The notes beneath the pieces were generated by a model. It worked only from the letters and a program-made list of their open reading frames with translations. It was not told the DNA's origin and made no database searches. 39,075 nt of DNA from DATAEY01 sp045805565 (GTDB taxonomy: Bacteria > Actinomycetota > Thermoleophilia > Solirubrobacterales > Solirubrobacteraceae), in contig JBJMKZ010000053.1 in the NCBI GenBank assembly GCA_045805565.1, positions 1 through 39,075 of the forward strand. Reading direction: 5' to 3'. The number at the start of each line of letters is the position of its first letter. Within the stretch, counting starts at the first letter, position 1. Positions 1-6,456 of the stretch are shown piece by piece. A program made the position numbers and the translations under genes.

Positions 1-182
1 AAGCGCCGTGGGCGCTCGCACTTGGGGCAGTCGGTCGTATGGCCGTCAGGCGCGAATCGCTTGCGCCATAGGAAATCCAGGCAGGCCGAGTCGTCCGGGA
101 ACTCGCGCACGTACTCCATGAGCGAGTACGTCGAGTCGGACGCTGACGCTCGCTTGGGTTGGTTTCGATCTACAGGAGGCAT
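1..182 (-). CDS. IS1595-family transposase, N-terminal part (runs off the left edge)
   Basis: Reading the minus strand from ATG at 182 gives about 60 residues before the window ends. The frame contains MEYVREFPDDSACLDFLW followed by RKRFAPDG and the zinc-ribbon start CPKCERPRR. This order (short lead, a Leu-Trp segment, Arg-Phe, then a CxxC knuckle) is the N-terminal zinc-ribbon region of IS1595/ISXO2-type transposases. The catalytic DDE domain would lie outside the window. An AAAGGG ribosome site sits about 5 bases before the ATG. Whether the full gene is intact cannot be judged. Confidence 0.8.
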   Translation of the reverse strand, partial: MPPVDRNQPKRASASDSTYSLMEYVREFPDDSACLDFLWRKRFAPDGHTTDCPKCERPRR

Positions 183-208
183 TGGTGCCCTTTATTGAGT
201 TTGAAAAC

Positions 209-415
209 TCAGTCGGACGTGGGTTCGTCGTCCCCGATGCCCATGGCGGCACGGAGCTTCTCTATCTCAGCTTCAAGAGCCGCGATCTGGCGCTCTTGAG
301 TCCGGAGGCGCTCCCCGATGGTTCGCAGGTTCGTGTTCAGTTGGTCGGCGGCAAAGTCCCAGTTGCTCTCGACCATCGAGATGTGCCAGTCGCTTGACCC
401 CTCCACATCGCCCAT
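209..415 (-). CDS. Small coiled-coil protein upstream of the transposase
   Basis: This ORF of up to 68 residues ends 26 bases before the transposase start, on the same strand. The C-terminal half is a clear amphipathic coiled coil (IGERLRTQERQIAALEAEIE) ending in an acidic tail. The start is unsure: ATG at 415 overlaps the proposed -10 box, so the ATG at 376 (MVESNWDF) may be the true one. I recognise no family. It could be a passenger or accessory gene of the insertion element or an older host gene next to the insertion. A short inverted repeat (GAGTTT/AAACTC, 197-210) lies between the two ORFs. Confidence 0.5.
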   Translation of the reverse strand: MGDVEGSSDWHISMVESNWDFAADQLNTNLRTIGERLRTQERQIAALEAEIEKLRAAMGIGDDEPTSD

Positions 416-442
416 TCTCCCAAGATATCTACCCCCTGTCAA
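414..442 (-). promoter_or_regulatory. Sigma-A-like promoter for the coiled-coil ORF and transposase
   Basis: On the minus strand a perfect TTGACA (442-437) is followed after 17 bases by GAGAAT (419-414), a 4/6 match to the -10 consensus. It points toward the small ORF and the transposase. Canonical -35 hexamers are rare in the rest of the window, so this fits a mobile element that brings its own promoter. Confidence 0.5.
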
Positions 443-461
443 GGGATAAGCGTGATGGCGG

Positions 462-1601
462 TCACGGTTCGACCGTCGGCGTGCCCGCCAGTAGCGCCGC
501 GCTAACCGCCGGGCCTACCACGCGACGCAGTGACCCGGGCAGCTCGGCGACCGCCTCCTGCGCGGCGACGATCATCGGCGTCACCCGCTGCAGCAGGGGC
601 CACTCGGGGTCGTCGGCGGGCACGTCGCACGCGAGCCGCGCCAGGGCGAGCGGTTCGGTCGGGTCGGCGCCCCCCATGGTCCGCGAGATGGCGCCCGTCA
701 GGTGCTGGACCACGCGAGGGGCGGCGGGCGGCTGCGGCTGGGACGGCGGCCCCGGCGCCGGACCCAGGTCGCGGGCTTCGCCCCCTTCCAGCAGCCGCCG
801 AAGCTGGTGACCGGCGATCTCGGCCAGCACGTCGGGCGCCAGCCCGACCGACTCCCCGCAGCGCAGGAGTGCCAGCCCGTTGAACATCGGATGGCCGTAG
901 GGCATGTCGCTGGCATAGAGGATGTGGCCCGGAGGGACGAGCGCGAACAGAGCCAGCAGGTCGGCGACGTTCCACCAGGCGGTGTCGAAGAACAGGTTCG
1001 GACACGTCTGGGCATCGCGCCAGATCCAGGCCAGGTCGCTGATGCCCGCGTGGGCCAGGATCAGCCGCGCGCCCGGGAACCGGCGCGCCAGCATGACCGT
1101 GTCGCGTCCCAGCGCCGGGATTCCGCGGCCGGCGTGGATGACGATCGGAAGGCGGCGCTCGTGGGCGAGCGCGACCACTCGCTGGACCGCGGGTTCGGAC
1201 ATCGTGAATCGCTCCGCCCGCGGATGCAGCTTGAAGCCCACGGCTCCGGCGTCCAGGCAGCGCCGCGCCTCCTCGACCGGATCGTCGTGGGGATCCAGCC
1301 GGCACAGCGCCAGCAGTCGGCCGCCCGACGCGAGAGCCTCGGCGGTGACCCGATCGTTGGCGGCGCGGTAGCCGTGCGGCTCCTGGCTGCTGAACACCAG
1401 CGCCCGGGCATGCCCGGCGGCGTCGAGCCCGCCGATGATCTGCTCGGCGCTCGCCTTGAAGCCATCCGGATCGTTGAAGCCAGTGTGGGTGTGGGCGTCG
1501 AACCATTCCGTGCCGGGCGGCAGCCTCGAGGCGTGTCGCCGATAGAGGTCGCCGAGGATCGTCTCGAAGGGACCGGCATCGCTTCGCCTGTGCTCGCTCA
1601 C
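462..1601 (-). CDS. Amidohydrolase-family metal-dependent hydrolase
   Basis: A 379-residue TIM-barrel hydrolase of the amidohydrolase-2 type. Visible metal and active-site elements are the HxH pair H37/H39 in FDAHTHTG, K124-L-H126 in VGFKLHPRAERF, H156 in IVIHAGRG, H184 in LILAHAGISD and the late aspartate D232 in LYASDMPYG. After the barrel a Pro-rich linker (PAPGPPSQPQPP) leads to a C-terminal helical extension of about 100 residues that the family does not need. The GTG at 1601 was chosen because translation further upstream is an implausible Arg/Ser-rich run and would enter the divergent WS/DGAT gene. The substrate cannot be told; decarboxylases and lactonases share this fold. It diverges from the WS/DGAT with 70 bases between the starts. 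Confidence 0.85.
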   Translation of the reverse strand: MSEHRRSDAGPFETILGDLYRRHASRLPPGTEWFDAHTHTGFNDPDGFKASAEQIIGGLDAAGHARALVFSSQEPHGYRAANDRVTAEALASGGRLLALCRLDPHDDPVEEARRCLDAGAVGFKLHPRAERFTMSEPAVQRVVALAHERRLPIVIHAGRGIPALGRDTVMLARRFPGARLILAHAGISDLAWIWRDAQTCPNLFFDTAWWNVADLLALFALVPPGHILYASDMPYGHPMFNGLALLRCGESVGLAPDVLAEIAGHQLRRLLEGGEARDLGPAPGPPSQPQPPAAPRVVQHLTGAISRTMGGADPTEPLALARLACDVPADDPEWPLLQRVTPMIVAAQEAVAELPGSLRRVVGPAVSAALLAGTPTVEP

Positions 1602-1658
1602 CGCGGGCAACGCTAGCGTCCGCCGGCCGGCGCGGTTTGCAAGCGACGCCCCGGGCCG

Positions 1659-1671
1659 TAAGAATCGTCTC
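1659..1671 (+). promoter_or_regulatory. -10 box for a leaderless WS/DGAT transcript
   Basis: TAAGAAT (1659-1665) lies 6 bases before the GTG at 1672, so transcription would begin at or next to the start codon. No ribosome site is present, which agrees with a leaderless mRNA. Confidence 0.45.
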
Positions 1672-3207
1672 GTGGCCAATCCGGACCGGTTGAGCGGGCT
1701 CGACTCCTCGTTCCTGCACCTCGAGCGTGACTCGGCCCACATGCATGTCGGGTCGGTGATGGTCTTCGACCCGCCCTGCCCGTCCCACGATGAGCTCATC
1801 GCCCACATCGAGGGCCGGCTGCACCTGGTGCCCCGCTACCGGCAGCGGTTGGCGTTCGTCCCGTTCGAGCAGGGCCGGCCGGTGTGGGTGGACGACCCCA
1901 ACTTCAACATCGCCTACCACGTCCGCCACACCGCCCTGCCGCGGCCGCAGAGCGAGGTGGAGCTCAAGCGCCTGGCCGGGCGCCTGTTCTCCCAGCGGCT
2001 CGACCGGACCAAGCCGCTGTGGGAGATGTGGCTGGTGCACGGCCTCGCGGACGGGCGGTTCGCGCTGGTGGCCAAGACCCACCACGCGCTGGTGGACGGC
2101 ATCTCGGGGGTGGACATCACCACCGTGCTGTTCGACGCCAGCCCCGACCCGGCGCCGCTGCCGCAGGCCGAGTCGTGGCTCCCGCGGCCGCTCCCCAACC
2201 GCACCCGACTGCTGGCCGACGCCCTTCTGGAGCGCGCGACAGTTCCCTCCGAGGCGGTCCGCGGCGTGCGGGCGCTCCTGAGGGGGCCCTGGCAGGTCGC
2301 CGGCCGGACCGTCGAAAGCGTGGCCGCGGTGGGCGCGATGGCGCGCGCCGGGCGGGGCGCGCCGCCGAGTCCGCTGAACGTGCCGATCGGCCCGCATCGA
2401 CGCTTCACCTGGGTCGAGGCCGAGCTGGCCGCCTTCAAGGCGATCAAGGACCGCCTCGGGGGCACGGTCAACGACGTCGTCCTGGCCGCGGTCACGCTCG
2501 CCATGCGCCGCTTCCTGCGGCGGCGCGGAGAGGCGACCCAGGGACTGGAGCTCAAGGCGATGGTTCCCGTGTCGGTTCGCGCCGACACGGAGCGGGGCGC
2601 GCTCGGCAACCGCGTGGCGACCATGTATGCGCCGCTGCCGGTCGGCATCGAGGATCCGGTCGAGTGCTTCGAGGTCGTCCACGAGGCGATGGGCCACCTC
2701 AAGTCCTCCGGCCAGGCGGTGGGCGCCGAGGTCCTCACCAACCTGGCCGGCTTCGCGCCTCCGACCATCATGTCCCAGGCGGCGCGCCTGAGCGCGCGCC
2801 AGCGGTTCTTCAACCTCGTGGTCACCAACGTGCCGGGGCCCCAGCTCTCGCTCTACCTGATGGGGCGGCGGATGCAGGCCATCTATCCGCAGGTGCCGCT
2901 GGTGGCGAGGCAGGCGCTCGGCATCGCGATCATGAGCTATGACGGCGCCCTGTTCTTCGGGCTCACCGCCGACTACGACGCGATGCCCGAGCTCGAGGAC
3001 TCGGCCCGCGACCTGGCGGCCTCGATCGAGGAGCTAGCTTCCGCGGCGGGCGTCGAGGCGCCGGCGCCGCGAGCGGCCGGCGAGCGGCCCCCGCTGGGCT
3101 TCCAGATGCCCAAAGGCAGAGCCCGCCCGGCGCAGGCCCGCGGTCGCTCGGCGGGCGGGCGCCGGAGCCGGCCGCGCCGGGCGGGGCGCGCGGGTCGGAC
3201 CGGCTAG
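1672..3207 (+). CDS. Wax ester synthase / acyl-CoA:diacylglycerol acyltransferase (WS/DGAT)
   Basis: A 511-residue bifunctional acyltransferase that esterifies diacylglycerol or fatty alcohols with acyl-CoA, forming storage triacylglycerol or wax esters at the membrane/lipid-body surface. It starts with the family N-terminus LSGLDSSFLHLE. The catalytic HHxxxDG is at 137-143 (HHALVDG), and the second conserved motif NDVVLAAV begins at N267. The C-terminal domain contains VTNVPGPQ. The last 60 residues or so are a low-complexity Arg/Ala/Gly tail not needed for catalysis. It stands alone with a leaderless-type GTG start. Its lipid role fits the acyl-CoA ligase at 24650-26455. Family assignment is firm; substrate preference is not visible. 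Confidence 0.93.
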   Translation: MANPDRLSGLDSSFLHLERDSAHMHVGSVMVFDPPCPSHDELIAHIEGRLHLVPRYRQRLAFVPFEQGRPVWVDDPNFNIAYHVRHTALPRPQSEVELKRLAGRLFSQRLDRTKPLWEMWLVHGLADGRFALVAKTHHALVDGISGVDITTVLFDASPDPAPLPQAESWLPRPLPNRTRLLADALLERATVPSEAVRGVRALLRGPWQVAGRTVESVAAVGAMARAGRGAPPSPLNVPIGPHRRFTWVEAELAAFKAIKDRLGGTVNDVVLAAVTLAMRRFLRRRGEATQGLELKAMVPVSVRADTERGALGNRVATMYAPLPVGIEDPVECFEVVHEAMGHLKSSGQAVGAEVLTNLAGFAPPTIMSQAARLSARQRFFNLVVTNVPGPQLSLYLMGRRMQAIYPQVPLVARQALGIAIMSYDGALFFGLTADYDAMPELEDSARDLAASIEELASAAGVEAPAPRAAGERPPLGFQMPKGRARPAQARGRSAGGRRSRPRRAGRAGRTG

Positions 3208-3275
3208 GGCGCGGGCCTCGGCGCTCGCGAGCGTCCGCCTCTCCCCTCCTCGCGCCCGTTTGCCGGGGCGAGGCG

Positions 3276-3287
3276 GATAATCGATTC
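3276..3287 (+). promoter_or_regulatory. -10 box for a leaderless nadE transcript
   Basis: GATAAT (3276-3281) is followed by 6 bases and the GTG at 3288. The spacing puts transcription start at the start codon. The 80-base gap upstream also holds the palindrome CGCTCGCGAGCG, of unknown meaning. Confidence 0.5.
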
Positions 3288-5024
3288 GTGCCCGGTTCGA
3301 CCCCATCTCTGCGGCTGGCGCTGGCCCAGGTCAACCCGACGGTCGGAGACCTGGCCGGCAACGAGCGCAAGGTGCGCGACGCGCTGGCGGACGCGCGCCG
3401 GGCGGGCGCCCAGCTCGTGCTGTTTCCGGAGATGGTGCTGACCGGGTATCCGCCCGAGGACCTGCTACTCAAGGAGCACTTCCTGCAGGACGCCCGAGCC
3501 ACGCTCGAGCGGATCGCCGCCGACGTCGGTGACCTCGTGGCCGTCATCGGGTTCCCGGAGCGCACCGAGGACGTCTACAACGCGATCGCGGTGGTGGCGG
3601 AGGGCGACGTCCGGGCCGTCTACCACAAGGTCTTCCTGCCCAACTACGGCGTCTTCGACGAGCAGCGCTACTTCCAGTCGGGGGATCGTGGGGGCATCGT
3701 CGAGCTGGGCGACATCCGTATCGGCCTCACCATCTGCGAGGACGTATGGGAGCCGGGGCCGCCGCTGTCCGACGAGGCGCTGGCCGGGGCGACGGTGATC
3801 GTCAACGCCTCGGCGTCGCCCTATCACGCCGGCAAGGGGCTCGAGCGCGAGCGCATGCTCGTCCAGCGCGCGCGCGACTCGCTGGCGGCGGTGGCGTTCT
3901 GCAACCTGGTGGGCGGCCAAGACGAGCTGGTGTTCGACGGCCACTCGGTGGTGATCGACCACGACGGGACCGTGGTGGCCCGCGCCCGGCAGTTCGCCGA
4001 GCAGCTCCTGGTGGCGGAGGTCGACCCCAGCGGGCCCGCCACCGCCCGGCTGCGCGACGCCCGCCACCGGCCGGCCGCGCGGCGGGTGGAGCCCCGGGTG
4101 GACGTCCTGGCGTCGCTTCCCCTCCCGACCGCGCAGGGACCGGCTCCCGAGCCGTCGATCGCGGCGCCGCTGCAGCCCGAGGCCGAGGTGTATGCGGCCC
4201 TGACCACGGGGCTGCGCGACTACGTGGAGAAGAACGGCTTCTCGCATGCCGTCCTGGGGCTCTCGGGCGGGATCGACTCCGCCCTGGTGGCCTGCGTGGC
4301 GGCCGACGCGCTGGGCCCCGAGCGGGTCACCGCCGCGGTGATGCCCTCGCCCTACTCCTCGGCGGAGACCCAGGCGGACGCGCGCAGGGTGGCCGACAAC
4401 CTCGGCCTGGAGCGTCGCGAGCTGGACATCGCCCCGGCCATGGAGGCCTACGAGCGGATGCTCGACCCGGCGTTCGACGGGCGCGACCCCGACATCACGG
4501 AAGAGAACCTCCAGGCGCGCATCCGCGGCAACCTGCTGATGGCGCTCTCCAACAAGTTCGGCTGGCTGGTCCTCACCACCGGCAACAAGTCGGAGCTGTC
4601 GGTCGGCTACTCGACGCTGTACGGCGACACCGCGGGTGGCTTTGCGGTCATCAAGGACTGCCCCAAGACGCTGGTGTACGCGCTGGCGCGCCACCGCAAC
4701 GCGTTCGGCGGCGGGCGCCCGCCGATCCCCGAATCGATCCTCGAGCGCGCCCCCAGCGCCGAGCTGCGTCCCGACCAGCGCGACGAGGACTCGCTGCCGG
4801 CGTATCCCGACCTCGATCCGATCCTGGAGGCATACGTCGAGGCCGACGCCGACCGCGAGCAGCTGCTCGGACGCGGCGCCAGCGCCGAGGCGGTCGACCG
4901 CACGATCGCGCTGGTCGACCTGGCCGAGTACAAGCGCCGCCAGGCGCCCCCCGGCATCAAGATCACCTCCCGCGCCTTCGGTCGCGACCGGCGCATGCCG
5001 ATCACCAACCGCTATCGCGGCTGA
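3288..5024 (+). CDS. nadE: Glutamine-dependent NAD+ synthetase
   Basis: A 578-residue two-domain enzyme for the last step of NAD+ synthesis: it amidates deamido-NAD+ with ammonia drawn from glutamine. The N-terminal nitrilase-type glutaminase carries the triad E48 (LFPEMVLTGYPPEDLL), K114 (YHKVFLPNYG) and C150 (TICEDVWEPG). The C-terminal synthetase carries the ATP-pyrophosphatase loop SGGIDS (326-331), then LTTGNKSELSVGYSTLYGD. Length and domain order are those of the glutamine-using form; the ammonia-only enzyme is about half as long. The GTG start is leaderless-like. The 3' end overlaps the convergent thioesterase gene by 13 bases. Confidence 0.96.
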   Translation: MPGSTPSLRLALAQVNPTVGDLAGNERKVRDALADARRAGAQLVLFPEMVLTGYPPEDLLLKEHFLQDARATLERIAADVGDLVAVIGFPERTEDVYNAIAVVAEGDVRAVYHKVFLPNYGVFDEQRYFQSGDRGGIVELGDIRIGLTICEDVWEPGPPLSDEALAGATVIVNASASPYHAGKGLERERMLVQRARDSLAAVAFCNLVGGQDELVFDGHSVVIDHDGTVVARARQFAEQLLVAEVDPSGPATARLRDARHRPAARRVEPRVDVLASLPLPTAQGPAPEPSIAAPLQPEAEVYAALTTGLRDYVEKNGFSHAVLGLSGGIDSALVACVAADALGPERVTAAVMPSPYSSAETQADARRVADNLGLERRELDIAPAMEAYERMLDPAFDGRDPDITEENLQARIRGNLLMALSNKFGWLVLTTGNKSELSVGYSTLYGDTAGGFAVIKDCPKTLVYALARHRNAFGGGRPPIPESILERAPSAELRPDQRDEDSLPAYPDLDPILEAYVEADADREQLLGRGASAEAVDRTIALVDLAEYKRRQAPPGIKITSRAFGRDRRMPITNRYRG

Positions 5025-5437
5025 GCCCGAGGCCCGTCGTCCGGCTCGCGTACCGCGACGGTCATGCGCGACACGGCGCAGAGCCGGCCGCGGTCATCGA
5101 GGAAGTCCACCTCCCAGACCCAGGTCGTCCGCCCCCGATGACGGGCGCGGGCCACCGCGTTGATGCTGCCGTCGGTGATCGGGCGCAGGAACGACGTGTG
5201 GTTGGAGAGGCCGACCACCAGCCGACCCTGCTCTCGCAGCGCCCACCAGGTTGCCGCCGAGCAGACGTCCTCGGCGATCGTGGCGTAGACGCCTCCGTCG
5301 ACGAGCCCCGCGAGCTGCTTGAGCTCGTCGCGCACCGCGACGCGGGCTCGGGCCTCCCCCTCGGTCAGCTCCTGGAGCTCGATCCCGACCAGGCCTGCGA
5401 AACCGCTGCGGAACGGCTGCTCGGTCGGCTCCGGCAT
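5012..5437 (-). CDS. PaaI/YbgC-like hotdog-fold thioesterase
   Basis: A 141-residue single hotdog domain of the 4HBT/PaaI type. The helix motif LAGLVDGGVYATIAEDVCS matches the HGG...ATLAD signature region of acyl-CoA thioesterases, with GG kept but the leading His replaced by Asp. It is followed by strands NHTSFLRPITDG and ARHRGRTTWVWEVDF. Such proteins hydrolyse aryl- or acyl-CoA thioesters; the substrate is not visible. It converges on nadE with a 13-base overlap, so there is no room for a terminator. A TATCGT -10-like box lies 9 bases before the ATG at 5437. Confidence 0.85.
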   Translation of the reverse strand: MPEPTEQPFRSGFAGLVGIELQELTEGEARARVAVRDELKQLAGLVDGGVYATIAEDVCSAATWWALREQGRLVVGLSNHTSFLRPITDGSINAVARARHRGRTTWVWEVDFLDDRGRLCAVSRMTVAVREPDDGPRAQPR

Positions 5438-5508
5438 CGGCGGGGCACGATATTGCCCGCGTCGACCGGCCGCGTCGTGGCGCCCGCTCCACTACGCTTC
5501 GCGCCCAC

Positions 5509-6456
5509 ATGGCCGACCTGGACTCGCTCCGCCCCGACCAGCGGGCCGTCGTCCAGCTCCTGGTCGGCCAGGGAAAGAGCTACGAGGAGATCGCCGACCT
5601 CCTCGGCATCGACGCCGATGTCGTGCGCCGACGGGCCCACGAAGCCCTCGCGGCCCTGGCCCCCGAGGGCGGTCCGCAGCTGGAGCCGTCCCGACGCGCG
5701 CAGGTGGCCGACTACCTGCTCGGCCAGCAGACCGCGGACCAACAGGAGGCGACCCGCGATCGCCTGGCGCAGTCGCCGGAGGCGCGCGCGTGGGCGCGGG
5801 CGGTCGGCGACTCGCTGCGCTCGGTCTCGCCGGCGGCCATTCCGGAGATCCCCGCCCAGCGTGCCCCCCGGGCCGCGGCCCCGAGCGACGAGGGTCCGGC
5901 GCCGTACACGGTCCCGCCCGAGGCCGGCCCCCACGCGTCGCGGCTCGGCGGAGCGCTCCTGCTCGCCGGCGCCGGGGTCGTGGCGGCGGTCGTCGTGATC
6001 CTCCTGGTCGGCGGCGGAGGTGGCGACCACAAGGGCGCTACCAGCACGGTCGCCACCAGCCCCACCACCCAGACGACGTCCACGCAGGCCCAGGGCACGC
6101 CCCAGCCCGTGGCCCAGATCAACCTGCTGCCCCCGGGCGGAGGCTCGCGGCCGGTCGGGATCGCCCAGGTGTTCCGCGTCGGCCAGCAGGAGATGATCAT
6201 CCTCGGCGCCCAGGGCGTGACGCCGGGTGCCTATGCCCTGTGGCTTTACAACTCCGGCGCCGATGCTCGCTTCCTCGGTTTCGTGGCTGCGCCGGTCGGG
6301 CGGCGCGGCCGTTTCGCCACCCGCGGTCCCCTCCCGGGTGACGCGGGCCGCTACCGACTTCTGGTCGTCTCCCGCGAGCAGGTGTCGCGCAACACCCGCC
6401 GGACGCCCACGCGACCGGGCCAGATCGTCCTGCAGGGCCGGCTGAACCTCGGCTAG
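5509..6456 (+). CDS. Membrane protein: sigma-region-4-like HTH, one TM helix, RskA-like outer domain
   Basis: 315 residues in three parts. Residues 10-50 (LRPDQRAVVQLLVGQGKSYE, then EIADLLGIDADVVRRRAHEA) read as a sigma-70 region-4 helix-turn-helix. A helical cytosolic stretch (VADYLLGQQTADQQEATRDR) resembles the 'adyLlG' start of anti-sigma factors. One strong TM helix lies at about 146-168, then a Thr/Gln linker, then a beta domain with GVTPGAYALWLYNSG and RPGQIVLQGRL, which matches the RskA (anti-sigma-K) C-terminal domain. The likely role is membrane-bound control of transcription. It stands alone, with no sigma gene beside it. Its stop codon shares bases with the stop of the convergent flavoprotein gene. 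Confidence 0.75.
   Translation: MADLDSLRPDQRAVVQLLVGQGKSYEEIADLLGIDADVVRRRAHEALAALAPEGGPQLEPSRRAQVADYLLGQQTADQQEATRDRLAQSPEARAWARAVGDSLRSVSPAAIPEIPAQRAPRAAAPSDEGPAPYTVPPEAGPHASRLGGALLLAGAGVVAAVVVILLVGGGGGDHKGATSTVATSPTTQTTSTQAQGTPQPVAQINLLPPGGGSRPVGIAQVFRVGQQEMIILGAQGVTPGAYALWLYNSGADARFLGFVAAPVGRRGRFATRGPLPGDAGRYRLLVVSREQVSRNTRRTPTRPGQIVLQGRLNLG

Larger units (their letters stand above)
1..442 (-). mobile_element. Right part of an IS1595-type insertion element (edge uncertain)
   Basis: The minus-strand transposase start at 182 and the small ORF upstream of it look like one end of an insertion element whose remainder lies left of the window. The stretch is visibly less GC-rich than the neighbouring genes, with AT-rich runs around 190-210 and 420-430. 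The right boundary is placed near the TTGACA at 437-442 only because the next gene begins beyond it. With the other end missing, no terminal inverted repeat or target duplication can be tested, so the element limits are a guess. Confidence 0.35.

Noticed and set aside
182..397. Plus-strand 71-codon frame near the left edge
   Set aside because: Antisense to the coiled-coil ORF, which has a promoter, a plausible coiled coil and lies in line with the transposase.
502..2697. 731-codon open frame on the minus strand across the amidohydrolase and WS/DGAT genes
   Set aside because: Arg/Pro/His-rich composition without domains; it is the antisense shadow of the WS/DGAT gene and an out-of-frame reading of the amidohydrolase gene.
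3221..3240. Palindrome CGCTCGCGAGCG upstream of nadE
   Set aside because: Short GC-only palindromes are expected by chance at this GC content, and no second copy or known operator was seen.
3746..5998. 750-codon open frame on the plus strand across nadE and the HTH membrane protein
   Set aside because: Out-of-frame reading of nadE with Gly/Arg/Ala-rich low-complexity translation; the recognised enzymes explain the region.
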